Assembly (NCBI GenBank): GCA_964491605.1
Contig: CAZBGY010000003.1
Coordinates: 1-64,000, forward strand
Reading direction: 5' to 3'
Length of the DNA: 64,000 nt
From: DRYS01 sp964491605
GTDB taxonomy: Archaea; Thermoproteota; CALKCG01; B24; DRYS01
In this document: piece after piece, positions 1 through 9,304 of the stretch
Layout: each line of letters opens with the position of its first letter
Position numbering within the stretch: the first letter of the stretch is position 1
The notes under the pieces: model-generated
Told to the model about the DNA's origin: nothing
Databases searched by the model: none
What the model saw: only the letters and a program-made list of their open reading frames with translations
Position numbers and translations under genes: made by a program

Positions 1-324
1 ATTTTTCCATACCCTGCTCCATAGAACTTCTATAGTACATGGAGAATCTAACCATATCGTCTAAGGAGGCTTAGAGGATGGTATTGCAGATGAGTGAAGA
101 GCAGATACAGTAAGACATGGGCTTCTGAGATTTCGGAACGTTAAGAGATATTTTGATGCTCAATAGGGACTTAAGAGGGGTTGAATCTCTCAACCCTATT
201 CCTCATCCTAAACCTCTGATACTCACTCTAGACCAAGTCTCTCCAAAGCTCATCTATACTAAAGACTTTTAATTCGCGAAATTCTTAAACACCTTTAATT
301 CCCTTCGTAATTACAGAGATTAGA
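1..324. other. Non-coding stretch at window start
   Basis: No open frame with recognisable protein content and no RNA gene was seen here. If the neighbouring ORF at 325 is an integrase stub, this side (3' of tRNA-Thr) would be the inside of a former integrated element, but nothing in these bases proves it. Confidence 0.4.
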
Positions 325-579
325 ATGAGGAGAGGTAAAAAGAAGAATGTGGTCATTTACCTAGACTCAGGGATTGTAAAAGAAGCCAAAGAACTAGGTT
401 TGAACATCTCGAAAATTTGTGAAAATGCTTTGAAAGAGGTGATAAAAAGATTAAAGGAGAATATTCCCCAAATATTCTTAATTCTCGGGAATCAGATAGC
501 TGTGAATCCGTGGAGAGGTCCGGGCGGGATTCGAACCCGCGACCCCCAGCTTACCAAGCTGGTGCTCCAGCCAGGCTGA
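325..579 (+). CDS. RHH/CcdA-like ORF running antisense into tRNA-Thr; probable integrase N-terminal stub
   Basis: An 84-residue ORF. Residues about 8-46 (VVIYLDSGIVKEAKELGLN, then ISKICENALKEVIKRLKE) match the short ribbon-helix-helix or CcdA-antitoxin-like segment found in archaeal DNA-binding proteins. From about residue 62 the frame enters the tRNA-Thr gene on the opposite strand from its 3' end and reads GPGGIRTRDPQL, a peptide that is simply the antisense of a tRNA T-arm. It stops inside the tRNA. SSV-type archaeal integrases are known to be split at a tRNA attachment site, leaving an N-terminal fragment, int(N), with this layout: start outside the tRNA 3' end, then reading across it. 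I infer an int(N) relic. The alternative is a free-standing CcdA-like antitoxin whose tail overlaps the tRNA by chance. Confidence 0.5.
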   Translation: MRRGKKKNVVIYLDSGIVKEAKELGLNISKICENALKEVIKRLKENIPQIFLILGNQIAVNPWRGPGGIRTRDPQLTKLVLQPG

Positions 580-590
580 GCTACCGGACC
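516..590 (-). tRNA. tRNA-Thr (anticodon GGT)
   Basis: Read on the minus strand it folds as a full cloverleaf. The acceptor stem is GGTCCGG/CCGGACC, the D arm follows TAGCTCAGCC, the anticodon stem is CCAGC/GCTGG with loop TTGGTAA (anticodon GGT), and the T arm has loop TTCGAAT. The discriminator base is U, as usual for archaeal tRNA-Thr. There is no intron and CCA is not encoded. Its 3' half is overlapped by the antisense ORF at 325-579, making it a candidate attachment site. Confidence 0.95.
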
Positions 591-674
591 TAAATTCGTA
601 GAGAATATCCAGTATCGTTGAGGATTAAAATGTTTCTATCCGTCTTATCGTATCTGTAATAGTGGCTATAGCTT

Positions 675-908
675 CTACTCTACTACTACCGCTGTTACGG
701 TTTTCTCCACACCTTTTACTCCTTGGATCCTATCTACTATTTTTTCTCCTAGATCTTTCAGATCTGCTGCTTCTACTAACGCTATTATATCGTATACGCC
801 TGTGACTGTGTGAGCATCCTTCACTCCTTCGATCTTTTTAACAGCTTCTAGAACTTTAAACGCTCTTCCTGCTTCCGTATTTATGAATACATATGCTAAC
901 ACGGGCAT
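675..908 (-). CDS. Stand-alone RAM-domain protein (Lrp/AsnC ligand-binding domain)
   Basis: A 77-residue protein made only of the RAM (regulation of amino-acid metabolism) fold of Lrp/AsnC regulators, a beta-alpha-beta-beta-alpha-beta unit. It begins MPVLAYVFINTEAG and contains the family pattern GVYDIIALVEAADLKDL near residues 38-54. There is no helix-turn-helix, so it cannot bind DNA by itself. Free RAM proteins are common in archaea and can form oligomeric rings or mixed complexes with full-length Lrp regulators; the effector here is unknown. It stands alone between the tRNA and the sulfatase-like gene. The family call is firm, the role is inferred. Confidence 0.85.
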   Translation of the reverse strand: MPVLAYVFINTEAGRAFKVLEAVKKIEGVKDAHTVTGVYDIIALVEAADLKDLGEKIVDRIQGVKGVEKTVTAVVVE

Positions 909-961
909 TTCCTATAGTATAATCCCCGCTTTTTGAATATTAAATTTTCTAGGATCGATTC

Positions 962-2344
962 CTACATGGTTTCGTATCTACCTTGAAGACCCTTTACTAT
1001 CCATGGTTTCTCAGATCTATGGAAGTATAATCCGTAGTATGATGCAAGTTTTAACGCTATATCCTTCCTCTCATCTATAAGGTTCACTCGTTCTCTAGGA
1101 TCTTCTACGAGGTTATATAACTCATCAGGTTGGCCTTCAGGTCTCTTCACATAACTCCACTCTTTACTCCTTACACATCGATCTACAGCCTCATGATATC
1201 CTGAGATTATGCAGTCCCTATGATTAGCCTTCGATCCTTCCACCACATCTATGAAGCTCAATCCCTGCATACATCTAGCTTCAGATCCTAATCCTAGTAG
1301 CTCTAGAATTGTAGGTAGGATATCGGGGAATTGTATAAGTGCATCTATATCCCTATGCTTGTAGCCGGGTATATGCATTATAAACGGTACCTTTAAAAGC
1401 TCGCTATACATCCTATCCGGACCCTTCAGGAATTTACCGTGATCGGCAAGCGGATGCCCATGATCAGCCGTAACTACTATTATAGTATCATCGTAGTATC
1501 CGAGTTCTTTCAAAGCTTTTAGAAAATATCCGAAGCAGTAATCTACGAACGAAGCTTCCCCAGCGTATAATCCTCTGATATAATCTATCTGCTCAGGTGT
1601 AGCCCATCTATCAGCGTATCCACCCATCGGTAGTATAAGCCTCGGACCACTATAGGATGGGGTTGTGTACGTATTAAACCTCTCCGGAGGATCCCAAGGC
1701 TCATGTGGATCAAAGCAATCCACCCATAGAAATATATGCTTATGTACACGGTTATGTTCAAGCCATCCTACAGCTTCCCTGAATACTTTAGCCGGGAAAT
1801 AATCCTCCTCAGATTCGAATCCATCTGTATTCGCTAGATATCTAGCTACAAGCCTCCTCCACTCTTCCGGATAATTCTCGTTCACATAATCTTCAACCCT
1901 ACGTTTAGGCGGGGAGGATTCGTATGCATCATACTCCTGACCTCTAATCCATCTGAAGCAGTGGAAGCTTCTATGGAAGTTCATATCAGGCTTAAACAGA
2001 TGGTATGTATCCGTTATCAAACCGCATACGTATCCATGCCTACTAAGTATATCCGCGGCGGTTATATCCTTAGGATATGATAGGAGAGGCTGCCAAGGCC
2101 TATATGGTAGTGAGAACATACCTGTTAATAGCTCGTATCTAACAGGTATGGTCGGAAGACCTAAGGGATATACGTTATGGAATACGAGATTCTCCTCGGC
2201 GAATCTATCGAGGTTAGGCGTCCTACATGAAGGTACGTTATCGAAGATCCTTCTCCCCTTGTTATAGTAGCTTACATGATCCTGTCTGAAGCTGTCTAGG
2301 ACTACTAAGATGAAGTTTCTAGCATCAGATATAGATCGACTCAT
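962..2344 (-). CDS. Sulfatase-superfamily hydrolase with Thr at the nucleophile position
   Basis: A 460-residue protein of the alkaline phosphatase/sulfatase superfamily. The start is placed at the internal ATG (MSRSIS) because the superfamily core begins right after it (NFILVVLDSFRQDH), and a longer start would overlap argH. The N-terminal metal site, the motif TADHGHPLADHG and the region DCFDPHEPWDPP are present. At the usual C/S-x-P-x-R formylglycine motif the sequence reads T-I-P-V-R (Thr about 65) followed by ELLTG, so formylglycine cannot form. A threonine nucleophile is typical of phosphatase or phosphodiesterase members, so true sulfatase activity is doubtful. No signal peptide is seen, so it is probably cytoplasmic. 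It is divergent from argH. Confidence 0.8.
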   Translation of the reverse strand: MSRSISDARNFILVVLDSFRQDHVSYYNKGRRIFDNVPSCRTPNLDRFAEENLVFHNVYPLGLPTIPVRYELLTGMFSLPYRPWQPLLSYPKDITAADILSRHGYVCGLITDTYHLFKPDMNFHRSFHCFRWIRGQEYDAYESSPPKRRVEDYVNENYPEEWRRLVARYLANTDGFESEEDYFPAKVFREAVGWLEHNRVHKHIFLWVDCFDPHEPWDPPERFNTYTTPSYSGPRLILPMGGYADRWATPEQIDYIRGLYAGEASFVDYCFGYFLKALKELGYYDDTIIVVTADHGHPLADHGKFLKGPDRMYSELLKVPFIMHIPGYKHRDIDALIQFPDILPTILELLGLGSEARCMQGLSFIDVVEGSKANHRDCIISGYHEAVDRCVRSKEWSYVKRPEGQPDELYNLVEDPRERVNLIDERKDIALKLASYYGLYFHRSEKPWIVKGLQGRYETM

Positions 2345-2422
2345 AGCATACACACCTAGATGCGGAATGATTAATCGTAGTGAATATTTAAGTTCTTGCA
2401 TAGAGCTTTAACGCTAGATGGT

Positions 2423-3916
2423 ATGGAGGATATACTTAGGAGGGGTAGGTTTAGGAAGGCTAGACCTAGAGAGGTTGCGGAATTCACATCATCGCTTAAA
2501 GCCGATAGGAAGATATTCAAAGCAGATATAATGGTCGATTACGCTCACGTCGTTATGCTAGCTGAGAAGGGTATAATACCATCAGAGTACGCCGCTAAGA
2601 TATTATCTGCTCTCAAAGCTATAGAGGAGGATGGATACGAGAGTATAGCTCATGATACGAGTATGGAGGATATACATGTAGCTATCGAAACAACTGTGAT
2701 AAAAGCTACCGGCGAGGAGATAGGGGGGAGGATGCATACCGGTAGATCTAGGAATGATGAAGTTGCTACATGTATACGTATAGCTTTAAGGGAGGATATA
2801 CTCAGGGTAGCTGAAACCCTGCTACACCTTATGAAGACTATACTATCCATAGCCGAGGGGAATATATACTCTTTATCGCCTGGATACACTCATACGCAGC
2901 ATGCTCAACCGGTAACCCTAGCCCACCATTTAATAGCATACTTTGATGCATTCTATAGGGATTTGGAACGCTTAATATCGGCTTATAAACGTGTGAATAT
3001 GTCTCCTCTGGGAGCCGCGGCTCTAGCTGGATCCGGATTCCCGCTCGATAGGTTAAGGACAGCGGAGCTCCTAGGATTCGACGGACTCGTAGAGAATAGC
3101 ATGGATGCGGTAGCTTCCAGGGATTTTGCTATCGAAATACTCTCAGATCTAGCTATAGTAGCATGCAACCTTAGCCGTCTAGCAGAGGAGATTATCCTAT
3201 GGTCTACATCCGAATTCGGATACATAGATCTAGATGAAGCATATGCATCCACTAGTAGTATAATGCCTCAAAAGAAGAATCCGGATAGCATAGAACTTGT
3301 TAGGAGCAAAACAGGGAGAATCTACGGAAACCTCATAGCAGCGCTAACCATAGTTAAAGCTCTACCATACAGCTATAATAGGGATTTCCAGGATTTAACA
3401 CCGCATATATGGGATTCTATAGAAGCTGTAGATTCATCGATACGTATAATCTCTGGAGCTCTAGCTACAGCTAGATTCAACCTCGAAAAGCTTAGGAGAA
3501 GCGTCTATGATTTCTCGACCGCTACAGAGTTAGCTGATACACTCGTCAGAGTTGTGAACCTACCGTTTAGGACAGCGCACACCATAACGGCCGCGCTGGT
3601 AGCTGAAGCTATATCCAAAGGTATGGATCCATCATCCATAGATTCGAAGCTTCTAGATGAGATATCCCTGAAGATCTATGGTAAACCTCTAGGTATACCA
3701 GATGAGATCGTTAAATCAGCGTTGGATCCTATCAAGGTTGTGGAAGCTAGGCGTACCATAGGTGGGCCTAGCCCGATCGAAGTTCAGCGTATGATATCCG
3801 ATAGGTATAGGAGAATCTCCGAAGCCTATGAAATGATAAGAGGGTTGAGATGTAAACTCGATGAAGCTGAGAGAAGGCTTAGAGCGATCGTAGATTCCAT
3901 GATAGCGAAGGCTTGA
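2423..3916 (+). CDS. argH: Argininosuccinate lyase
   Basis: About 497 residues. It catalyses the last step of arginine synthesis, argininosuccinate to arginine and fumarate. The N-terminus is MEDILRRGRFRK and is followed by EFTSSLKADRKIFKADI. TGRSRNDEVAT (about residue 105) and GYTHTQHAQPVT (about 155) are substrate and catalytic segments, and STSSIMPQKKNPDSIE (about 275) is the fumarase/aspartase superfamily signature. A TTG 27 nt upstream is possible, but the ATG fits the usual N-terminus and lies close behind an AT-rich TATA-like element (tatttaag near 2384-2391), suggesting a leaderless or nearly leaderless mRNA. No other arg gene is adjacent. Confidence 0.95.
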   Translation: MEDILRRGRFRKARPREVAEFTSSLKADRKIFKADIMVDYAHVVMLAEKGIIPSEYAAKILSALKAIEEDGYESIAHDTSMEDIHVAIETTVIKATGEEIGGRMHTGRSRNDEVATCIRIALREDILRVAETLLHLMKTILSIAEGNIYSLSPGYTHTQHAQPVTLAHHLIAYFDAFYRDLERLISAYKRVNMSPLGAAALAGSGFPLDRLRTAELLGFDGLVENSMDAVASRDFAIEILSDLAIVACNLSRLAEEIILWSTSEFGYIDLDEAYASTSSIMPQKKNPDSIELVRSKTGRIYGNLIAALTIVKALPYSYNRDFQDLTPHIWDSIEAVDSSIRIISGALATARFNLEKLRRSVYDFSTATELADTLVRVVNLPFRTAHTITAALVAEAISKGMDPSSIDSKLLDEISLKIYGKPLGIPDEIVKSALDPIKVVEARRTIGGPSPIEVQRMISDRYRRISEAYEMIRGLRCKLDEAERRLRAIVDSMIAKA

Positions 3917-3919
3917 AGG

Positions 3920-4990
3920 CTACTTATCGTACGATCCATACTTCAGAGCGAATTCTATAACCTTCTTATAGTTTTCGAAGCTTACATTCTTAGGTACGGA
4001 ATGATCTGAATGGTATATATAGCCCCCACCCTGCTTAGCTACCGTTATCTTACGCTTCATCTCCTCCTCTAGGGGTTTAAGATCTGTTAAAGCCATAAGT
4101 CTAACATCTATACCGCCCATAAAAGCTATCCTATCCCCATACCTCTCTTTAAGCTCTACTAGATCCATCCCGGCTTTAACCTCTAACGGTTGAAGCACAT
4201 CTATACCCTCCTCTATGAAGTATGGTATAAGATCCTTAACCCTACCGCAGGAATGTAGAAATACATACATACCCCTAGATTTGAAGAAACTGCATAATTC
4301 TTTGAATACTGGGTGAAGTTGCTCCTCGAAATATCTAGGTGAGAAGAATAATCCAACCCTATAACCTAGATCGCAATATAGGAAAGCGCCGTCAAACCTG
4401 AATCCGCCATTCATCATGATATCGCACATATCCATAGCAAGCTTTGCATTCACTCGGTACATATCTACAACCCATTCTGGATCCTTTATAACAGCTTTCA
4501 GTAGGATATCGGTCCTAACGTAATGCTGTACTTCATCGAAGCCTACGGCTGCACCATACATTATGAATCGCCCACGACTAACAGCTCTATGGTATTCGCG
4601 TAGAGCTGTAACCCAGTCAACCCTCCTTTCATTAGGCTTCAACCTAACTTTAAGCTTCTCCCAATCATCCCTAGATTTGCAAGGCCAATCTATAAGCTCT
4701 GGAGTCGTGCTATAATCCCTATGATTCCTACGTATAGCTCCATAGGAATCCCTCTCCACTATATACTCTTCATCTTCGTATAATACTTCTATAGGAAGCT
4801 GAGGACTTAGATCAGGGCTGAATATAGCTATATGGTATCCGAAGTAGTCCGCTGGAGATATCCATGAGGGCATCCCCTCCCTCCTCCACCTATCTACCGT
4901 AGCATTCCATGGACTATCGTGTATAGGTATATGATCGAGCTTATCCTCCTTACGCTCTAAAGCATATAAGACTCTATCCCTAAACTTCAC
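3920..4990 (-). CDS. Uroporphyrinogen decarboxylase (URO-D) superfamily protein
   Basis: A 356-residue TIM-barrel protein of the URO-D family, which includes heme-pathway HemE and many corrinoid-dependent methyltransferases. Visible features are the N-terminal RDRVLYALERKEDKLDHIP, the segment FMGGIDVRLMA near the C-terminus, and FLHSCGRVKDLIPYFIEEG around residue 245, where His and Cys resemble the zinc-thiolate site of MtaA-type methyltransferases. The N-terminus lacks the clear arginine-rich substrate pattern of HemE, and no other heme gene is nearby, so a methyltransferase-like role is at least as likely. It ends 4 nt from argH, convergent. The substrate cannot be told from sequence. Confidence 0.75.
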   Translation of the reverse strand: MKFRDRVLYALERKEDKLDHIPIHDSPWNATVDRWRREGMPSWISPADYFGYHIAIFSPDLSPQLPIEVLYEDEEYIVERDSYGAIRRNHRDYSTTPELIDWPCKSRDDWEKLKVRLKPNERRVDWVTALREYHRAVSRGRFIMYGAAVGFDEVQHYVRTDILLKAVIKDPEWVVDMYRVNAKLAMDMCDIMMNGGFRFDGAFLYCDLGYRVGLFFSPRYFEEQLHPVFKELCSFFKSRGMYVFLHSCGRVKDLIPYFIEEGIDVLQPLEVKAGMDLVELKERYGDRIAFMGGIDVRLMALTDLKPLEEEMKRKITVAKQGGGYIYHSDHSVPKNVSFENYKKVIEFALKYGSYDK

Positions 4991-5207
4991 CCTTAACCCC
5001 CTCTACGATTATTTCTCCGTGAAGCTTTTAAAAGAATTAAATCTTTCCTAGAAGACCAGGCTTACAAGATCGAGTTATCTAGAATCTATGATTGAATATG
5101 GGGGCGGTAACGATATATTCCTCTAATGTACTATTGTTAGAGAGCGAGAATCTTAGGATAAGAGAACCTCTAGGTTCGATCCTAGCTTCAACCATAGGTG
5201 GTGATTC

Positions 5208-6254
5208 ATGGCTAAGCTATCCATCGTAATACCGACGTATATGGAAGCTGAGAATATAGGTCTACTTCTCATAAGGCTTAGAGATACTCTCGAACATGTA
5301 GATCATGAGGTTATAATAGTGGATGATGATAGCCCAGATGGTACCGCCGATATAGCTGAGGAGTATGGTAAGTGGTATGGGAGTGTGAGGGTTATAAGAA
5401 GGAGTGGAGTTAGAGGGCTTGCTTCAGCTATAGTCGAGGGGATATCTAAAGCTTATGGAAGCTATATAGTCGTTATGGATGCGGATATGCAGCATCCACC
5501 AGAGCTTATCCCTGCTATGCTAGCTAAAGCTGAAGATGGATTCGATATAGTCGTAGCTAGTAGGTATATCGAGGGGGGAAGCGTAAGTGAGTGGAGTACA
5601 TCGAGGCGGATCGTATCCTTAATCGCAACTCTAATAGCTAAGATAGCTATACCTAAGATCCGGAAACTTAGAGATCCGCTTTCAGGATTCTTCCTCTTCA
5701 GGAGGAGTATATTGGATAGGGTGAAGCTTGAACCTAGAAGCTGTAAGATACTGATCGAGATAGCGGCTAAAGCTGGGGATGCTAGAATATGCGAGCTACC
5801 GTATAGATTTCAACCTAGATATAGGGGTGAGAGTAAACTAGGATTGGTGGAGTGGGTTAGATACATTGATCATATCTTAAGACTTTCAGACTATAGTATG
5901 TTTAAATTCGCTTTAATAGGCGTTACCGGCGTAATCGTTAACTTATCTATGCTAGCATTACTTATACGCTATCTACCAGTATGGATTTCAGGATTGATAG
6001 CTATAGAGACATCTATACTGACGAACTTCATAGCTAACGATCTATGGACGTTCAGCTCTAGAAAATCTAAGCATACTATAGCTGAGAGGATGGTGAGATA
6101 CCATGGAGCTGTAGCTATCGGTGCTGCGATAAACTATTCTACGTTATTGGGATTAACATATATAGGTGTAGATCCTATAGTAGCTAATATGCTAGGTATA
6201 CTTCTAGGATTCATAACGAACTATATTCTAAGCGAAACCATTGTTTGGAGCTAG
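5208..6254 (+). CDS. Dolichol-phosphate mannosyltransferase-like GT2 fused to a GtrA-like membrane domain
   Basis: A 348-residue polyprenol-phosphate glycosyltransferase. Residues 1-220 are a GT-A fold: LSIVIPTYMEAENIGLLL at the start, VDDDSPDGTADIAEEYG near 41, and MDADMQHPPELI near 92 with the DxD-type metal and sugar-nucleotide site. From about residue 225 (YSMFKFALIGVTGVIVNLSM) four hydrophobic helices form a GtrA-like domain that anchors the enzyme or flips the lipid-linked sugar. This GT2+GtrA fusion is common in archaea and supplies lipid-linked mannose or glucose for protein glycosylation. It overlaps the convergent membrane glycosyltransferase gene by 27 bp; that enzyme could use its product. 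Confidence 0.88.
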   Translation: MAKLSIVIPTYMEAENIGLLLIRLRDTLEHVDHEVIIVDDDSPDGTADIAEEYGKWYGSVRVIRRSGVRGLASAIVEGISKAYGSYIVVMDADMQHPPELIPAMLAKAEDGFDIVVASRYIEGGSVSEWSTSRRIVSLIATLIAKIAIPKIRKLRDPLSGFFLFRRSILDRVKLEPRSCKILIEIAAKAGDARICELPYRFQPRYRGESKLGLVEWVRYIDHILRLSDYSMFKFALIGVTGVIVNLSMLALLIRYLPVWISGLIAIETSILTNFIANDLWTFSSRKSKHTIAERMVRYHGAVAIGAAINYSTLLGLTYIGVDPIVANMLGILLGFITNYILSETIVWS

Positions 6255-7778
6255 CTCCCTCCTCACATATATACGCCTACCGCTATCGTATACTCCTATA
6301 AGCTTATAGTTTGCTTCGACATACTCTAAGAATCGTTTAAGCTGTATAAGCCTACCAGTCCAGAATATTATAACCTTAACATCGTAAGCTTCAGCTAGAT
6401 AGATAGCCTCGTCGTCTCCTAGATAGCCGCTAGATATGCGCATAAACGATGTATCGCAGAGTTCTGGAGGTACATTCCTACCTGCTACGAATACCATAGC
6501 TTGATCATCGGATATAATCCATTCATCCGGAGATGTTAGGTTACGTATTAACCCTGCGATCTTATATTCCGGTTCATTCCCACCTCTAAACACTATGCTT
6601 AAGATATCAGGTACAGATAAACTCGTCGATACGGTGTAGATCGATATCGTAGATAAACCTATAATAGCTACTAAGATTATAGCTTTAAGCTTGGATCCAC
6701 CTTTACGTTTAGATCTAGTATACATCCTCATACAGATCTTAGCGAAGTATCCTATTGTTAAACCTGATAGAAAGGATAACTGAGGGGATAGAACTGCTGC
6801 ATGATGATACCATAGAGGTTGAGGTAGGAATACCAGCATAGAGATCGATATTAGTAGGTTTAGGGAGGCTACTAAGCAGCCGATATTCAAGGATACCAAC
6901 GCTACGATTAAACCTATGGAGCCTAAGATTAAAGCCGCTAAATTCTCGGATAGGAATCTATACAATTGTATGAGTTTATCTATAGCCGTACCTCCTAGAG
7001 GTTTACTCCTATGATACATATATAGCTGATCATATAGATCTACTGGATCGAATTGTAGAAGCATAGCTAACGGTATAGATGCACCGATGATAAACGCTAT
7101 GAATCCCTTCAACCTTCTACTAGATCCACCTACATCGCTTCTAAAATTCTTAGATCTAATCTTAGTTAGGAATACTGGTAGTATGGCTAGAAGTAGAGGT
7201 ACGGCTAGGAACTTAGAGAGTATAGCGATAGAAGAAGCTAAACCCGATGCGAAGCTATAGATCGAGCGATCCCTATAGATGTATTCGACGATAAATAGAT
7301 ATGCGAGCATAGCGAAAGCGATGCATGGAACCTCTCCTTCGACAGCTCTAGAATAGTGGAGGAAAACCCTATCGACGGTTAGTACGGCTAAACCTACCAT
7401 ACCGGCGATAGGATTGCATAACCTCCTAGCAGCTAGGTAGAGAGCTACGCTGGTTAGGATAGATGTTAGAGCTATCGGTAGCCTACCTGCATATAGATTC
7501 TCACCTAGAAAGCTCATGGAAGCTGCTACAAGGTATATTAGGATGGGTGGTTGGGATAGGAATATACGCTCATAAAGCTTATAGCCGTTCAACATCTGTT
7601 TAGCTGTCTGCAGGTATACGCCTTCATCGTAATCGTAAGAGTATCTAACTCCTAGATTATACAATCTAGTATAGCTGTATATGCATAGGATTATGGATGT
7701 TAAGAATAACTCTAAAGCTAGATAGATTCTCTTTCTATCTTCCACAACTTTATCTTTCGTAGAATCTATCTCCTTCAA
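6228..7778 (-). CDS. GT39/ArnT-type membrane glycosyltransferase
   Basis: A 516-residue polytopic protein with about 11-12 hydrophobic segments. After the first helix comes YSYDYDEGVYLQTAKQML (about residues 46-63), the acidic Asp-Glu motif on the first extracytoplasmic loop of protein O-mannosyltransferase and ArnT families. It is followed by LSQPPILIYLVAASMSFLGE. A soluble C-terminal portion (DEWIISDDQAMVFVAGRNVPP onward) matches the family's outer-face domain. It likely transfers a sugar from a polyprenyl-phosphate donor to protein or lipid on the outer surface. It is convergent with and overlaps the DPM-like synthase gene, a plausible donor supplier. The substrate is unknown. Confidence 0.78.
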   Translation of the reverse strand: MKEIDSTKDKVVEDRKRIYLALELFLTSIILCIYSYTRLYNLGVRYSYDYDEGVYLQTAKQMLNGYKLYERIFLSQPPILIYLVAASMSFLGENLYAGRLPIALTSILTSVALYLAARRLCNPIAGMVGLAVLTVDRVFLHYSRAVEGEVPCIAFAMLAYLFIVEYIYRDRSIYSFASGLASSIAILSKFLAVPLLLAILPVFLTKIRSKNFRSDVGGSSRRLKGFIAFIIGASIPLAMLLQFDPVDLYDQLYMYHRSKPLGGTAIDKLIQLYRFLSENLAALILGSIGLIVALVSLNIGCLVASLNLLISISMLVFLPQPLWYHHAAVLSPQLSFLSGLTIGYFAKICMRMYTRSKRKGGSKLKAIILVAIIGLSTISIYTVSTSLSVPDILSIVFRGGNEPEYKIAGLIRNLTSPDEWIISDDQAMVFVAGRNVPPELCDTSFMRISSGYLGDDEAIYLAEAYDVKVIIFWTGRLIQLKRFLEYVEANYKLIGVYDSGRRIYVRRELAPNNGFA

Positions 7779-7908
7779 TCCTAGAAGCTACCTTAGAATG
7801 TATTTAAGAGGGGTTAGATAAAAGTAGTGTTGAATGCGGAAATTTGATGAGAGCATGAAGGAGAAGCGTAAGCCTTATATTTCAACTTAAATTCTCTATA
7901 TCTTCAGG

Positions 7909-8331
7909 GTGTGGAAAGGTTTGAGGAGTGGTAGGAAAGCTGTAGGTAAAGGTGCTATAATAGCTCTCGTCGATCTCATACTCTTCGTAGCTTTAATGTC
8001 TTGGGTTGTATTCTCTAAGATACCTATAGGAGGACCAGCTGGTAGAGCAAGCGCGACAGTAACGAGTGCAGGCGTAGTCGGAGGGAATATTATAAGGTTA
8101 ACGGTCGCTAACGATGGAGAGGTTAGGATAAGGATAAGAGAGATAAGGATAACCGATACCGGTATAGAAGGTTCAGCTGCGGTCGGAGCACTATTAGACC
8201 CAGGTGCATCCAGACAGCTCGATGTAAGCCTCGCGAGAGGAAGTATAGCATCAGGTCAATCCGTTACGTTAAGGGTAACTTTAATCACCGATAAAGGAGA
8301 TTTCACAGCTACCGTCACGGTTACAGGATAA
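7909..8331 (+). CDS. Type IV pilin-like secreted protein
   Basis: A 140-residue protein. It has a short basic N-terminus (MWKGLRSGRKAVGKG), one hydrophobic helix (AIIALVDLILFVALMSWVVF, about residues 16-35), then a Gly/Thr/Val-rich beta domain (ATVTSAGVVGGNIIRLTVAN ... FTATVTVTG). A basic stretch, Gly, then a helix is the layout of archaeal class III signal peptides and pilins, but the exact peptidase site is not certain. It starts with GTG, and the preferred TATA-like element is tatattt upstream. No pilus assembly genes are adjacent. A monotopic surface protein is the alternative. Confidence 0.5.
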   Translation: MWKGLRSGRKAVGKGAIIALVDLILFVALMSWVVFSKIPIGGPAGRASATVTSAGVVGGNIIRLTVANDGEVRIRIREIRITDTGIEGSAAVGALLDPGASRQLDVSLARGSIASGQSVTLRVTLITDKGDFTATVTVTG

Positions 8332-8401
8332 ACGCTATACATAAACTTTACTAAAGTTCATACACCTATTTTATTTTCCCTCTTTCTAGAGGCGGTTACT
8401 T

Positions 8402-9106
8402 TTGACATCTTTCCAGAATGATCTGGGTAAAGCTAGGCTTAAAGCCGTAGATGAAGTGTTAAGAATCGTAAAGTTGGAGAAACCTAGGATCGTAGGGTTG
8501 GGTTCAGGTTCTACTATATCGCTTCTCTTAGATCGTATGGCTGATCTAGGTTTAAATGATCCCATATTTGCATGCTCTTCTCTAGGTACATCTCTTAAGC
8601 TCTCTAGCTACGGGTTTAAGGTTTTATCACTTGAATCTTTGGATTGGATCGATCTGTATGTGGATAGTGCCGATGAGGTGAATCGGAATTTGGATATGGT
8701 TAAAGGTAGGGGTGGATGCCTTACACTCGAGAAGATTTTAGCTTTCAATTCTTCTAAGCGTATCTTCGTAGTGGATTACGGTAAGCTTGTAGATAAACTC
8801 GGTTCTAAAGGATCGATACCGTTGGATGTTATTCCTCAAGCTGCATCTATGGTATGTAGGAAGCTTCGATCTATGGGCTTCAAATCCGAGATACGTACGG
8901 TGGAAAAAGGTAAGTTCGGCCCCCTAGTATCAGATATCGGCGGAATCCTCGTAGACTTATATGTAGATGGAGGAGTGGATGACCCTGAGGAGCTTGATCG
9001 GAAGCTTAAATCTATACCTGGGGTGATAGAAACAGGTTTATTCTTGGGATACGTAGACTTGCTAGTAATCGGATATCCAGATACGGTGGTTTTGAAGAGG
9101 AGATAA
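8402..9106 (+). CDS. rpiA: Ribose-5-phosphate isomerase A
   Basis: A 234-residue RpiA that interconverts ribose 5-phosphate and ribulose 5-phosphate in pentose metabolism. Family signatures are present in order: GLGSGSTISLLLDRM (about 32-46, phosphate loop), YVDSADEVNR (about 86), KGRGGCLTLEKIL (about 100, catalytic region) and IPGVIETGLFLGYVDLL (about 205-221). Length is typical. It starts with TTG shortly after a purine-rich stretch. It is monocistronic, 70 nt after the pilin-like gene. Confidence 0.95.
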   Translation: MTSFQNDLGKARLKAVDEVLRIVKLEKPRIVGLGSGSTISLLLDRMADLGLNDPIFACSSLGTSLKLSSYGFKVLSLESLDWIDLYVDSADEVNRNLDMVKGRGGCLTLEKILAFNSSKRIFVVDYGKLVDKLGSKGSIPLDVIPQAASMVCRKLRSMGFKSEIRTVEKGKFGPLVSDIGGILVDLYVDGGVDDPEELDRKLKSIPGVIETGLFLGYVDLLVIGYPDTVVLKRR

Positions 9107-9304
9107 ACCTCTATCTAGGCTCTGGATGTATCGGGGATTAATAGTGCATAGATCTAGGTATTAACCTTGAAACTCTATTTGAGAGGGGTGACCGAATATA
9201 ATCTTCAACGCTAGATAGTAAGTGGATAGTAGCATCTATACTGAGTTTACACTATAAGTGAGATAAACGGTAAAAACGACTACGCGGCTTAGTAGGGTGT
9301 AGGT

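Noticed and set aside
5155..5200. A T-arm-like string (CTAGGTTCGATCCTAG) before the DPM-like gene
   Set aside because: The loop would have six instead of seven bases, and no acceptor, D or anticodon arm surrounds it.
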